Below are positions 35,940-46,151 of a DNA stretch of 64,000 nucleotides, one piece after another. The position numbers were made by a program, and so were the translations under genes. This DNA is from Sapria himalayana (Eukaryota > Streptophyta > Magnoliopsida > Malpighiales > Rafflesiaceae). The notes under the pieces were generated by a model. It did no database searches, was not told the origin of the DNA, and saw only the letters and a program-made list of their open reading frames with translations. The stretch covers positions 1,641,006-1,705,005 of the forward strand of contig JAREIK010002415.1 of the NCBI GenBank assembly GCA_029783825.1, written 5' to 3'. Position 1 is the stretch's first letter; every line of letters starts with the position of its first letter.

Positions 35940-38202
35940 ATTTTACCCATAAATTGGGGTGCATAAATTAGTGTTAAACAAAATACCATGTTACGCATAA
36001 ATACATGTCATAACTTGTGTTATGCATAAACTAGCATTATGCACAAACTTAGTGCTATGCATAAACCCGTGTTGTGCATAAACTTGTGTTGAGCATAAAC
36101 CTGTGTTGAGCATTAACTTGTGTTGTGCATAAACCCGTGTTGTGCATAAACCCGTGTTGTGCATAAACCCGTGTTGTGCATAAACCCGTGTTGTGCATAA
36201 ACCCGTGTTGTGCATAAACCCGTGTTGTGCATAAACCCGTGTTGTGCATAAACCCGTGTAGTGCATAAACCCGTGTTGTGCATAAACCCGTGTTGTGCAT
36301 AAACCCGTGTTGTGCATAAACCCGTGTTGTGCATAAACCCGTGTTGTGCATAAACCCGTGTTGTGCATAAACCCGTGTTGTGCATAAACCCGTGTTGTGC
36401 ATAAACCCGTGTTGTGCATAAACCCGTGTTGTGCATAAACCCGTGTAGTGCATAAACCCGTGTAGTGCATAAACCCGTGTTGGGCATAAACCCGTGTTGT
36501 GCATAAACCCGTGTAGTGCATAAACCCGTGTAGTGCATAAACCCGTGTTGTGCATAAACCCGTGTTGTGCATAAACCCGTGTTGTGCATAAACCCGTGTT
36601 GTGCATAAACCCGTGTTGTGCATAAACCCGTGTTGTGCATAAACCCGTGTTGTGCATAAACCCGTGTTGTGCATGAACCCGTGTTGTGCATGAACCCGTG
36701 TTGTGCATGAACCCGTGTTGTGCATGAACCCGTGTTGTGCATGAACCCGTGTTGTGCATGAACCCGTGTTGTGCATGAACCCGTGTTGTGCATGAACCCG
36801 TGTTGTGCATGAACCCGTGTTGTGCATGAACCCGTGTTGTGCATGAACCCGTGTTGTGCATGAACCCGTGTTGTGCATGAACCCGTGTTGTGCATGAACC
36901 CGTGTTGTGCATGAACCCGTGTTGTGCATTAACCCGTGTTGTGCATAAACCCGTGTTGTGCATAAACCCGTGTTGTGCATGAACCCGTGTTGTGCATGAA
37001 CCCGTGTTGTGCATGAACCCGTGTTGTGCATGAACCCGTGTTGTGCATGAACCCGTGTTGTGCATGAACCCGTGTTGTGCATGAACCCGTGTTGTGCATG
37101 AACCCGTGTTGTGCATGAACCCGTGTTGTGCATGAACCCGTGTTGTGCATGAACCCGTGTTGTGCATGAACCCGTGTTGTGCATGAACCCGTGTTGTGCA
37201 TGAACCCGTGTTGTGCATGAACCCGTGTTGTGCATGAACCCGTGTTGTGCATGAACCCGTGTTGTGCATGAACCCGTGTTGTGCATGAACCCGTGTTGTG
37301 CATGAACCCGTGTTGTGCATGAACCCGTGTTGTGCATGAACCCGTGTTGTGCATTAACCCGTGTTGTGCATTAACCCGTGTTGTGCATAAACCCGTGTTG
37401 TGCATAAACCCGTGTTGTGCATGAACCCGTGTTGTGCATAAACACGTGTTGTGCATAAACCCGTGTTGTGCATGAACCCGTGTTGTGCATAAACACGTGT
37501 TGTGCATAAACCCGTGTTGTGCATAAACCCGTGTTGTGCATAAACCCGTGTTGTGCATAAACCCGTGTTGTGCATGAACCCGTGTTGTGCATGAACCCGT
37601 GTTGTGCATGAACCCGTGTTGTGCATGAACCCGTGTAGTGCATAAACCCGTGTAGTGCATGAACCCGTGTTGTGCATGAACCCGTGTTGTGCATGAACCC
37701 GTGTTGTGCATGAACCCGTGTTGTGCATGAACCCGTGTTGTGCATGAACCCGTGTTGTGCATGAACCCGTGTTGTGCATGAACCCGTGTGTGCATGAACC
37801 CGTGTTGTGCATGAACCCGTGTTGTGCATGAACCCGTGTTGTGCATGAACCCGTGTTGTGCATGAACCCGTGTTGTGCATGAACCCGTGTTGTGCATGAA
37901 CCCGTGTTGTGCATGAACCCGTGTTGTGCATGAACCCGTGTTGTGCATGAACCCGTGTTGTGCATGAACCCGTGTTGTGCATGAACCCGTGTTGTGCATG
38001 AACCCGTGTTGTGCATGAACCCGTGTTGTGCATGAACCCGTGTTGTGCATGAACCCGTGTTGTGCATGAACCCGTGTTGTGCATGAACCCGTGTTGTGCA
38101 TGAACCCGTGTTGTGCATGAACCCGTGTTGTGCATGAACCCGTGTTGTGCATGAACCCGTGTTGTGCATAAACCCGTGTTGTGCATAAACCCGTGTTGTG
38201 CA
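35940..38202. repeat. 17-bp minisatellite, left block, about 130 units
   Basis: The unit is TTGTGCATAAACCCGTG. It grades in from decayed copies at 35950-36060 (TTATGCATAAACTAGCA types) and is highly regular from about 36120. Two main variants are segregated in blocks: CATAAACCC (36120-36670 and parts of 37380-37570) and CATGAACCC (36671-36920, 36975-37350 and most of 37570-38160). Minor variants are CATTAACCC, AACACGTG and GTGTAGTGC. One short unit (near 37785) shifts the register. Because 17 is not a multiple of 3 and the unit has no minus-strand stop in any phase, all three minus frames stay open for hundreds of codons; these are not genes. The block starts about 200 bp after the BIG GRAIN 1-like stop codon. 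Confidence 0.98.
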
Positions 38203-41200
38203 TAGAGGTGTCAAATGGGCCGGGCCGCCCAGCCCATTTTTTTTTGAGCACGGGCGTGCTTTCACCGTGCCTGGCCCGACACGGCCCGTCGGCATGGAGG
38301 GCCGTGCCGTGCCTTGCCTGGCCCGCTCGGGCTTGGCCTGGCTGTACGGGCCAGGTAATTTTTTTTTTAATTTTTATTTTAATTATATAAATTATTAGAT
38401 TATATATAAAATTATAGATAATATATAATATTATATATTTATAATATGAAAATTATTAAAATTACAAAGTTAAAATTTTTTTTATAATGTAATATAAAAT
38501 TAGTTTAAAATTTATTAGAATTATATAATAGAGATATAAATTTTTAAATGAAAAATTAAAATAAAAAAAAATAAATTTTGTTAAAAAAAATTAAAAAGTA
38601 AAAAAATATAAGTAAATCAAATGAAAAATGACCAATTAACCATTAGATACCGAATGTCCAAATCAAACAAATTAAAGTTTCAACGTAACGTATAAATAAA
38701 GCGTACAATCAATAAAAAACAAAACATCAAAATCAAAAAATAGTAGATCATCATCAATTGTCAATTGGCATATCATGAGCATCATCATCCGCAACATTAA
38801 GATCAGTATCATATGGATCATCATTATCAGCAATCAACTCCTCTACTATCGTAGTGGATGCGGTTGCAGTCCCTCTCCCAGTCCCTCTCCCAGTCCCAGC
38901 TCCAGCACGATCATGGATGCTAAACCTCGAATCCTCCCAATCCTTCAAACAAGCCAATGCCTCAACAATATCTGGACGTAATCTTGATCTCCTATCCGAA
39001 ATTATATTCACTGCAACAGCAAAAAGCAGACTCCGATGCTATGCTCGACACCGAAGGAGTCATTAGATCCCGTGCCATCCTAGATAGCACGGGAAAAGTG
39101 GACACATATGATTTCCACCACTATAATATATCAAGATTCTTAGTATCAGAATGTGATAGGATTGAGCAGTAATCGGTATCTAAGTACCGAGAAAGCTCGC
39201 TCCTATGTGATGGTCCACCTCTATGTTTCCCCCTCGCTAGCTGAATGGAAAAATCGTCATCTCGAACAAGGTATCCATGTCCGTAATCACAGTCTCACCA
39301 CCACCACCACTATACCTAGTATCGTAGTATGTGAATAGGTCAGTCAACTTCTCGTGAATGAATCCTTCAAGTGGCTCTTCCAGGTTCATGCATGAGAAAA
39401 TGTAAGTCAGAGTGTTTTCTACCCCTTCCACCTTAACCCTAGGGTCCATGCATGCAGCGAGGCAATAAAGAGATGAAACGGTAGACCATTACTTTAAGTA
39501 TTTGGTTTCCATCTCTGCAACCATATGGCTAAGTGTCAGGTCAGCTCGATACTTTCTAAACATGCTACTAATGTTGCATATGCAACGGAGTACAATGCAA
39601 GTCGTGGGAGTATAAACCGACGAACATATGTTCGTCGTGTCATAAAAAATCTTCAGGAATTTCATAAATGAAATTTCTGAAGCCCAGTCACTGTCGTCAA
39701 TAATAAGTTTGTCACTCTTACTATTGACGTAGTCGGATATCACGTGTTCATATCCAACACATGATTCCAACATCAGGTACGTACGATGTCTCACATCCGA
39801 TTGAAATTTCTTCTTCTTAAGATTCACAGACAAATAGAGACTACCAAACTCTTATTGTCTGCGAGGAGTGCGAATATATTTTAGTGCATTACGTATATTA
39901 TCTAACGCGGGGGAACACACCTTCATACCCGCTTGAATAATCAGGTTAATCACGTGACACATGCATCTGACATGAAAAATCTCTCCTAATGGCGTGTCTC
40001 TAATATTCCTAACAAACATATTAATCGCTACTCCATTATTAGATGCGTTATCGAATGTGACACTACAAATTTTATTATGAATTTTATATTCCCTAAAGAT
40101 TTTCATCATACACTCAAAAATGACCGGGCCATCATGCGGATGAAGAATCTTAGAGAATCCTTAAATTTTTTTATTCATAGTTCAATTAGAATCTATATAG
40201 TGGCTGGTGATACATGCATAAGATGATTCATCGTGACTTGTCCAGATATCGGACGTCACGAACATTATTCCACTATAGACCATAAATTCATTAATTATTT
40301 TTTGTTTTTCTAATTTATATATTTTTAGTATGTCATTCCTAGATGTGGACCTAGGAATCCTACGATAAGCAGGCTGAAAATATGTCTGCATTATGTGCAC
40401 TACCCTTGGATCTTCTGAAAACTTGATCGGAAGACCCATAAATGTGATAAGTCAGGCTATGCCGTCCCTACCCAACTCGCTGGTGTATATGAAGGGAGTA
40501 AACTTTGAGACTGAACTCTATCCAGTCTCAAAAAGTACAGTGCCAAGTTTGGTTTGCCTAGGATCTAATGGACTATGTTTTTTGGTGCATAATTCGGCAT
40601 GCCTCTTGAGGTAACCAGTCCCAAACGAACTCTTACATGTTAAAAGTCTCATACAATATTTGCACTGTGCCATTTCTTCTTCTTCACCCCTAATATTTTT
40701 TTGTTTTATTATATTAAAATGAGTTCAAACTACAGAAGTCCTCCTAGTTTTTTATTTTTTTAGAAGTTTGGGTTGAGACGACTGGATAAATCAAAGTTTC
40801 AGCAGCCTCAAACCTCTGTGTAATATTTTTATTTTCTAAATTTAAATATGTTTCATTAGTATTTGTCATTTTTTAGGATTTTTGTTAATCAGAATAGTTA
40901 TTTAGAGACTAGATAACTAATTTAAAAATTTTTTATTTTTGTTCTAGAGAGGAAAACTAGAGAGAGAGAGAGAGAAAGTAAAAAAAATAAAAATAAATTA
41001 CCCGATAAAAGCAATGAAGTCGATCACGTGCACGGCCCACCACAGTTAAGCTCAAAATTCAAAACTAAAGTTGAGATTCCCAAAAATTCAAGCTGAATGC
41101 CAAAATCCCGAGAGAGAGGATAATATTTTTGAGAGAGAAAATATGAGATTTGAGAGAAAAAATGATTATGAAATATATAAATGTTATAGAGAGCAATGGT

Positions 41201-41598
41201 AGAATTTATAGATTAAAGAAAATATTTTTAAAAAAAAAAGTCATTTTTTTGTTTTTTTTTAATTTTTTAGGGCGTAAAATCATGAGGGCCGTTGGATTCT
41301 GCCCCATAATCGTTGGAGGCGAGATCCAACGGCTGAAATTTAATTTTTTTTTTTGCCCGTTGATGGGGGGGAAATTGGGTCGACTCGGGGGACCGCGGGT
41401 CTAATTCAATTAGACCTGACCCGCGGTCTTTTTTTGCGGGAGGGGCGAAGCGAGGGGGACACGGGATGAATCCGTGCCAGTGTGCTGTGCCACGGGCACC
41501 AAACCGTGCCGCGTCAGGCACGACACAGCACGGCTCGTGCCTTACCCGGGCAGGGGATATTCTCGTGCCGGGCCGGGCCGGCCCGGTTGACACCTCTA
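38203..41598 (-). mobile_element. hAT transposon, full length with decayed transposase
   Basis: A 3,396-bp element with ends TAGAGGTGTCAA and TTGACACCTCTA and a perfect 8-bp duplication GTTGTGCA (38195-38202 and 41599-41606), which is part of the minisatellite unit. Subterminal regions (38215-38355 and 41480-41590) are GC-rich with GTGCC/GGCAC and GGGCCGG repeats. The internal coding part is on the minus strand. It is flanked on both sides by minisatellite, so it jumped into the array. The intact ends and duplication suggest a younger age than the copia elements. Confidence 0.96.
38754..40869 (-). pseudogene. hAT (Ac/RICESLEEPER-type) transposase pseudogene
   Basis: Right to left: a start-like MTNTNETYLNLENKN (40869); a BED zinc finger with MAQCKYCMRLLTC and LKRHAELC (40560-40675); PIKFSEDPRVVHIMQTYFQP and FVTSDIWTSHDESSYACI (40182-40439), the latter with the first catalytic Asp; CSVTFDNASNN and HVRCMCHVINLI (39852-40109), with the second Asp; DVRHRTYLMLE (39780), where the family's conserved RW(N)S is missing; DPRVKVEGVENTL (39449) and YDTRYS; then the C-terminal dimerisation domain with SELSRYL, FPVLSRMARD, ASESAF and ISDRRSRLRPDIVEALACL (39011-39210). 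Stops after FETG, in the finger's leading segment, after HYIDSN, after TPRRQ and before WWKS, plus frameshifts, make it inactive. In life it would cut and paste elements with the same ends. Confidence 0.9.
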
Positions 41599-42350
41599 GT
41601 TGTGCATAAACCCACGTTGTGCATAAACCCGCGTCGTGCATAAACCCGCGTCGTGCATAAACCCATGTTGTGCATAAACCCATGTTGTGCATAAACCTGC
41701 TTTGTGCATAAACATGCTTTGTGCATAAACCTGCTTTGTGCATAAACCTGCGTTGTGCATAAACCTGCATTGTGCATAAACCTGCGTTGTGCATAAACCT
41801 GCGTTGTGCATAAACCTGCGTTGTGCATAAACCTGCGTTGTGCATAGACCTGCGTTGTGCATAAACCTGCGTTGTGCATAGACCTGCGTTGTGCATAAAC
41901 TTGCGTTGTGCATAGACCTGCGTTGTGCATAAACCTGCGTTGTGCATAGACCTGCGTTGTGCATAAACCTGCGTTGTGCATAAACCTGCATTGTGCATAA
42001 ACCTGTGTTGTGCATAAACTTGATTTATGCATTAACAAGTTATGAATAAACTAGTGTTATGAATAAACTAGTGTTATGAATAAACTCATATTATGTATAA
42101 ACTATATTTGCATAACCACTTGCATGTTATGCAAACTCATTTATACATAGCATTATAAACTCGTAATGCCTACCATTACTTGTTTATGCATATTGTTACA
42201 TTGTAATGTATAAAATTGTGTTGAGGCATAATGCCGTGTTTCTACACAACATTATGCACAAGTTCATTAAGCACGTTCATAACACAATGCATAACCAAGT
42301 TGATAACGTTATGCATAAACAAGTTCATAACGCTGCGTTTATGCATAACA
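41599..42350. repeat. 17-bp minisatellite, right block and decayed edge
   Basis: The same 17-bp unit continues directly after the hAT element, but with different variants: CATAAACCCGCG near the junction, then CATAAACCTGCTT, then CATAAACCTGCGTTGTG. Between about 41846 and 41960 units with CATAGACC and CATAAACC alternate, giving a 34-bp higher-order period. From 42015 units decay (TTATGAATAAACTAGTG), and single TATGCATAA motifs persist to about 42350. Only about 240 bp separate this edge from the last DRG exon. Confidence 0.95.
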
Positions 42351-42586
42351 TTATGGATGACATGGAGAGAAGAAAAAAAGTCCATATTAAATATTATATT
42401 GTATATTTTTTATTAATATTTTTTGAAATGGGGCCAAAAAACAAAATTTTTGATTTGTACTCCTAAACATAAGTTTCCCTTTAATTTGTAATGAAAAACA
42501 TATTGATTGACAATGTGACAGTTGAAGAATTTTGTTCATGGATAACAATCAAATGTCAGTTGAGTTGTTCCACTTTACACACACAT

Positions 42587-44985
42587 CTACGTCTTCAAAG
42601 GGGTTTTCTTCTCCCTGTCGGATATCCTAGCAGGAGTGATTACATGGGACTTGAAACGGCCTCTTCCTCCATCCTCTTTTTCCTGCCAAGAGGAAACAAA
42701 ATATATGGTTTCGGCAAACGTTGGGAAGCGCGAAACAGAGCAAACGACGGAGCAAATGAAGGAGCAAATGAAGGAGCAAATGACGAACAAATGACGGAGC
42801 AAATGAGGGACAAATGACGGACAAATGACGGACAAATGACGGTGCAAATGAAGAAGCAAATGACAGCAAATGACAGCAAATGACGGAGCAAATTACAGCA
42901 AATGACAGAGCAAATGTAAGAAATCAAATATTTCATTCGGGATACTTTTTTCTTGACAATCTGAACGACATCCTCGTCTTGCAGAACATGAGCAAGGCCG
43001 CAATGTTGAGGATAGTGGCGAGCGCTGGTGCCCCATACCAGCACGTACTTCACCTCCATGATTAAGTTCCTGTGAATGTGACAGCACAGATCTTCAACAG
43101 CACAGCCACCACGATCCTATCACACACAACACATTGATTTTGACGACAGAACATGGCTATGGCCGCTGGCCAGTCTAAACAAAAAGGCGATGGTGGCTCA
43201 CAGTAGAAAGAACTATGGGGTCAGTAAAGTCAGGTTGCTGGCCTTGTGGTTTCGTGTAGACCCTCACGAGTCCCATTTCCTCCCACATCTTAGCCAACAG
43301 TCTGTCCAAGTTGAGCTGCTCACAGAAACAACAGAGATTAAACCAATCACATGGTATATATGTAATTCACACCACGAGCAAGCAGCTCTTGCCTTCAAAT
43401 TGCAGCTAATGACAACAGAATTAGGCTGGCAGGCCAGCCAATCGACATCATCAATGCCAACAACATCTATCTTGTTATAAACATATATGCATTTCATGTG
43501 CTTGCGATTACCCTCAACCACATCAATCAGGTCATCCACGGTAGCATCCTCACGGAACAGCACCTACAGGTCAACAAGAGATGATTAATAAATTTGGCCG
43601 TTACTACAACACAATGTTGGCCTATTGCACGCAGAATCTGATAGCAAAGCTTGGGAATGTATGTATACCTCGGCATTGTGGATTTTGTATTCATGTAGAA
43701 TCTGATAACAAAGCTTTTCATCTACATGCGTTAGAGGGACGGTGGTGTTAAAAGAAAACCCTCCAGTTTTTTTTCTCTTGAAATAAATCTGTCAGTTCCA
43801 AATAATAATCAAGCTAATTAATCAATATATAATCAGTAGCACTCCTGCAGGGCACAGATATTAAGTACCCGCATCACACTAACTGCATGAATCAAATATG
43901 CTCATAGACCTTTTACACACGCGCGCGCGCGCGCGCACACACGTACACACAGGCACGCACACACACGCACACGCACGCACGCACACACACGCACACGCAC
44001 GCACACACGCACGCGCGCGCGCACGCACACACACACACACACACACACTTGCACACTGCTCACACATCATCAATATAAATGAGTTACCTGTGGTGGCCTC
44101 TTGTTTAGGCGCAAGCCAACAGATTCTAGTTCTCGGGTTAGTATTTGTCGATGACATTCGCTCTACAATAAATGAGCATCTCCCATATTATCTAAAAAAA
44201 ATAAAATCATATCTAGTGCACAAAACTTATGCTTAGCACATAAGTGTCAAATGAGCAATACTATACCAGTATAACCCCCTTTATGCATGGCCCAGTCGGA
44301 CCACCATGTCGTGCCATGTATAGCACGGCTGATAGTATGCCCGGCAAGGCCGAGCATGATTCTGGGTAAACTAATGCCTCACGTGCCGGGTTATCTCGAG
44401 TTGTGCCAAATTTGTGGGCAGCGTTACCACATGCACCGTTCACCAGCCACCACCACCACCACTCACAACCACAGAAAACCAGTTAACCAATTTTGTGTGA
44501 TGCATGATCCATTCCAGGTCCCAGGTCCAGTGGACCATGCCAACGAGCCAAGGACAAGGCACGACAGCCTCTGTCCAAACACACCACAAGCCAACCTTGG
44601 GCAGACACGACACAAGTTCATGCACAGTTCTGGACCGTGTCATGCCGAGTCAGACACGACAAGATGGGTCATGCCTCATTTCGTGCTCGGGTCACCCAAC
44701 CCACTTGACTGCTCTATTAGCACAAAGTCTGAGAAATTAATATCTCGGACAGTTTCATTCCAAAAAATCAGAAAAATTATATTTGATAAGTTTCGAATTC
44801 AAAGTGTACCACTCTTGGTGGACACATGCATATGCACATCATAAAAAATCTCATACTGTACATGTGAACAACACAACACAAAACGTAAATGAATGGCACA
44901 GTAGGAACTATCATCTATAGAAACTCACTCGTGAGGCATCAAGAACCATCAACACAATGTCAGAAGACTTAGCAACAGCAATAAC
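42587..44985 (-). CDS. DRG: DRG-family (developmentally regulated) GTPase, C-terminal seven exons
   Basis: Exons on the minus strand: 44985-44929, 44162-44088, 43788-43669, 43563-43393, 43315-43202, 43116-42946 and 42682-42587 (stop TAG). All joins are phase 0, all acceptors are AG, and donors are GT except one GC (after 43393). Joined, they give 267 residues without a stop, against roughly 400 for the family. Motifs: [71 protein letters not shown] with the G4 box NKxD; VVISCNL (G5); the TGS domain from [20 protein letters not shown] to [17 protein letters not shown] and [11 protein letters not shown]; and the plant DRG tail GGRGRFKSH...[15 protein letters not shown] proteins are ribosome-associated translational GTPases. 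The exons for G1-G3 (Walker A and DxxG) are not found up to 64000. Unusual residues ([10 protein letters not shown] where VD(K/R)LARQPNS is usual) hint at relaxed constraint. Confidence 0.88.
42733..42915. repeat. Short tandem repeat filling the last DRG intron
   Basis: About a dozen units of GGAGCAAATGAC or GGACAAATGAC type with period 11-15 bp, all within the 263-bp intron between the last two exons (42683-42945). The flanking splice sites remain canonical. Open frames seen on either strand here come from the repeat. Confidence 0.85.
43915..44050. repeat. Alternating CG/CA tract
   Basis: About 130 bp of nearly unbroken purine-pyrimidine alternation: an ACGCGCGCGCGCG run, then CACACACG, GCACGCACAC and GCGCGCGC segments, ending in a CA run. 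It lies in the DRG intron between the exons at 43788 and 44088, ending about 40 bp from the exon. Such sequence readily adopts Z-DNA. Confidence 0.95.
44241..44716. mobile_element. Non-autonomous hAT element in a DRG intron, diverged
   Basis: A 476-bp element with degenerate ends TAAGTGTCAA and TTGACTGCTCTA, flanked by a perfect 8-bp duplication TTAGCACA (44233-44240 and 44717-44724). The interior keeps GTGCC and GGCAC motifs but has many changes, so it is older than the copies at 18033 and 48932. It sits between DRG exons 44929-44985 and 44088-44162. Open frames inside it are by-products of its GC content. Confidence 0.88.
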
Positions 44986-45300
44986 CTGAAATTCCCGACG
45001 AGAAAAAAAAAGAAAAAAAAATATTTTATTTTTTAAATACAATAATAAAAATGTCCATCACATATATTTTTTCTTTCTAAATCACAGAGGCTGTGCCATG
45101 ACTTAGAGAGACAACAAGTGTTATTGTCTATGTAGAATAATTCTTGAGTTTGATATACATCAAATTCAACATCTAATTTTTTAGGATAAGACTAATGAGA
45201 TAATAAACACTTGTATTATACACTAAGCAAAATCCTTATACTCTGAATATTGCCTTTATAAACTTCAACATATTTATTATTGTCACACAAATATAAGAAA

Positions 45301-45510
45301 AAGCCTTATTTTAAGGAGAATAATTCAGTATTTATGATTTTCAAAGACAAAAATCAGAAAAAAATCTTATTTTAAGAAGAATAATTCAGCAATTATTATA
45401 GTCAAAGGCAAAAATCAGAAGAAGCCTTATTTTAAGGAGAATAATTCAATATTTATTATTTTCAAATATAAAAATCAGAAGCTTTAATTTAAATAGAATA
45501 ATTCAGGAAA
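45301..45510. repeat. 60-bp tandem repeat, 3.5 units
   Basis: The unit AAGCCTTATTTTAAGGAG...AATAATTCAGTATTTAT...CAAAGACAAAAATCAG starts near 45301, 45361 and 45421, with a partial unit at 45481. It lies upstream of the first visible DRG exon. Confidence 0.85.
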
Positions 45511-46102
45511 AACTTTTTTTTTAAATGTTGTCAATTAATATTTTTATGTAAAATTAGACAAAGTATATATTTTTAATCATCCAAGGCATTCTCATCATAA
45601 GGTGTAAAGATAGCTATGCAAGTAACTTTCTTTTTCATCATATTTAAACAAATTTTATTTGTTTTTGCATTCTGATATCAATTGAAAAAAAATATTATTG
45701 TCCTTTAAAGATTATTATCACAAAGAATGCAAATAAAAAAAGATTATAATCTTGATTTTGCAGCACTGCATATGACAAGTATATAATGATCAACAATATA
45801 TCATTACTGTTTCTTCATATTAGTGTGTTCTATATGTATAAATAATGACTATTCTATTAACATGCTCCAAATATTTTAATGCTATTTAGTTTTATATTGA
45901 GATGAATGAATATAAAAGAATTTAATTTAATATTTTATCAATAATAGTATCAAATTACTTGATTAAAGATATCTAATATTAATACTTATTCCTTAATTTA
46001 AGAAATTTAATATTATTTTGATTTTTCCTAGTCATGTTACGATAGAAGAATTGTTCTTCTCTAGTTAAATATTTTAGTACCAATTAACTAAGAAATAAAA
46101 AT

Positions 46103-46151
<49 letters not shown>

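Noticed and set aside
35940..38202. Regular short repeats suggestive of a CRISPR array
   Set aside because: There are no unique spacers; the 17-bp units abut directly, and the context is a plant nuclear genome.
35991..38295. Several long minus-strand open frames (260-448 codons) rich in HNTGSCTTRVHAQHGFM repeats
   Set aside because: They are the 17-bp minisatellite read in its three frames; the unit has no stop in that orientation, and all three frames are open at once.
41267..42038. Minus-strand open frames with CTTQVYAQRRFMHNAG-type repeats
   Set aside because: Right block of the same minisatellite running into the hAT end; no protein family.
43879..44157. A 92-codon minus-strand frame rich in Cys, Val and Arg
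   Set aside because: It is mainly the CG/CA microsatellite read through; only its first part overlaps a real DRG exon, and in a different frame.
44287..44844. A 185-codon plus-strand open frame
   Set aside because: It lies mostly within the hAT element at 44241-44716, inside an intron of the DRG gene on the other strand, and runs past the element end.
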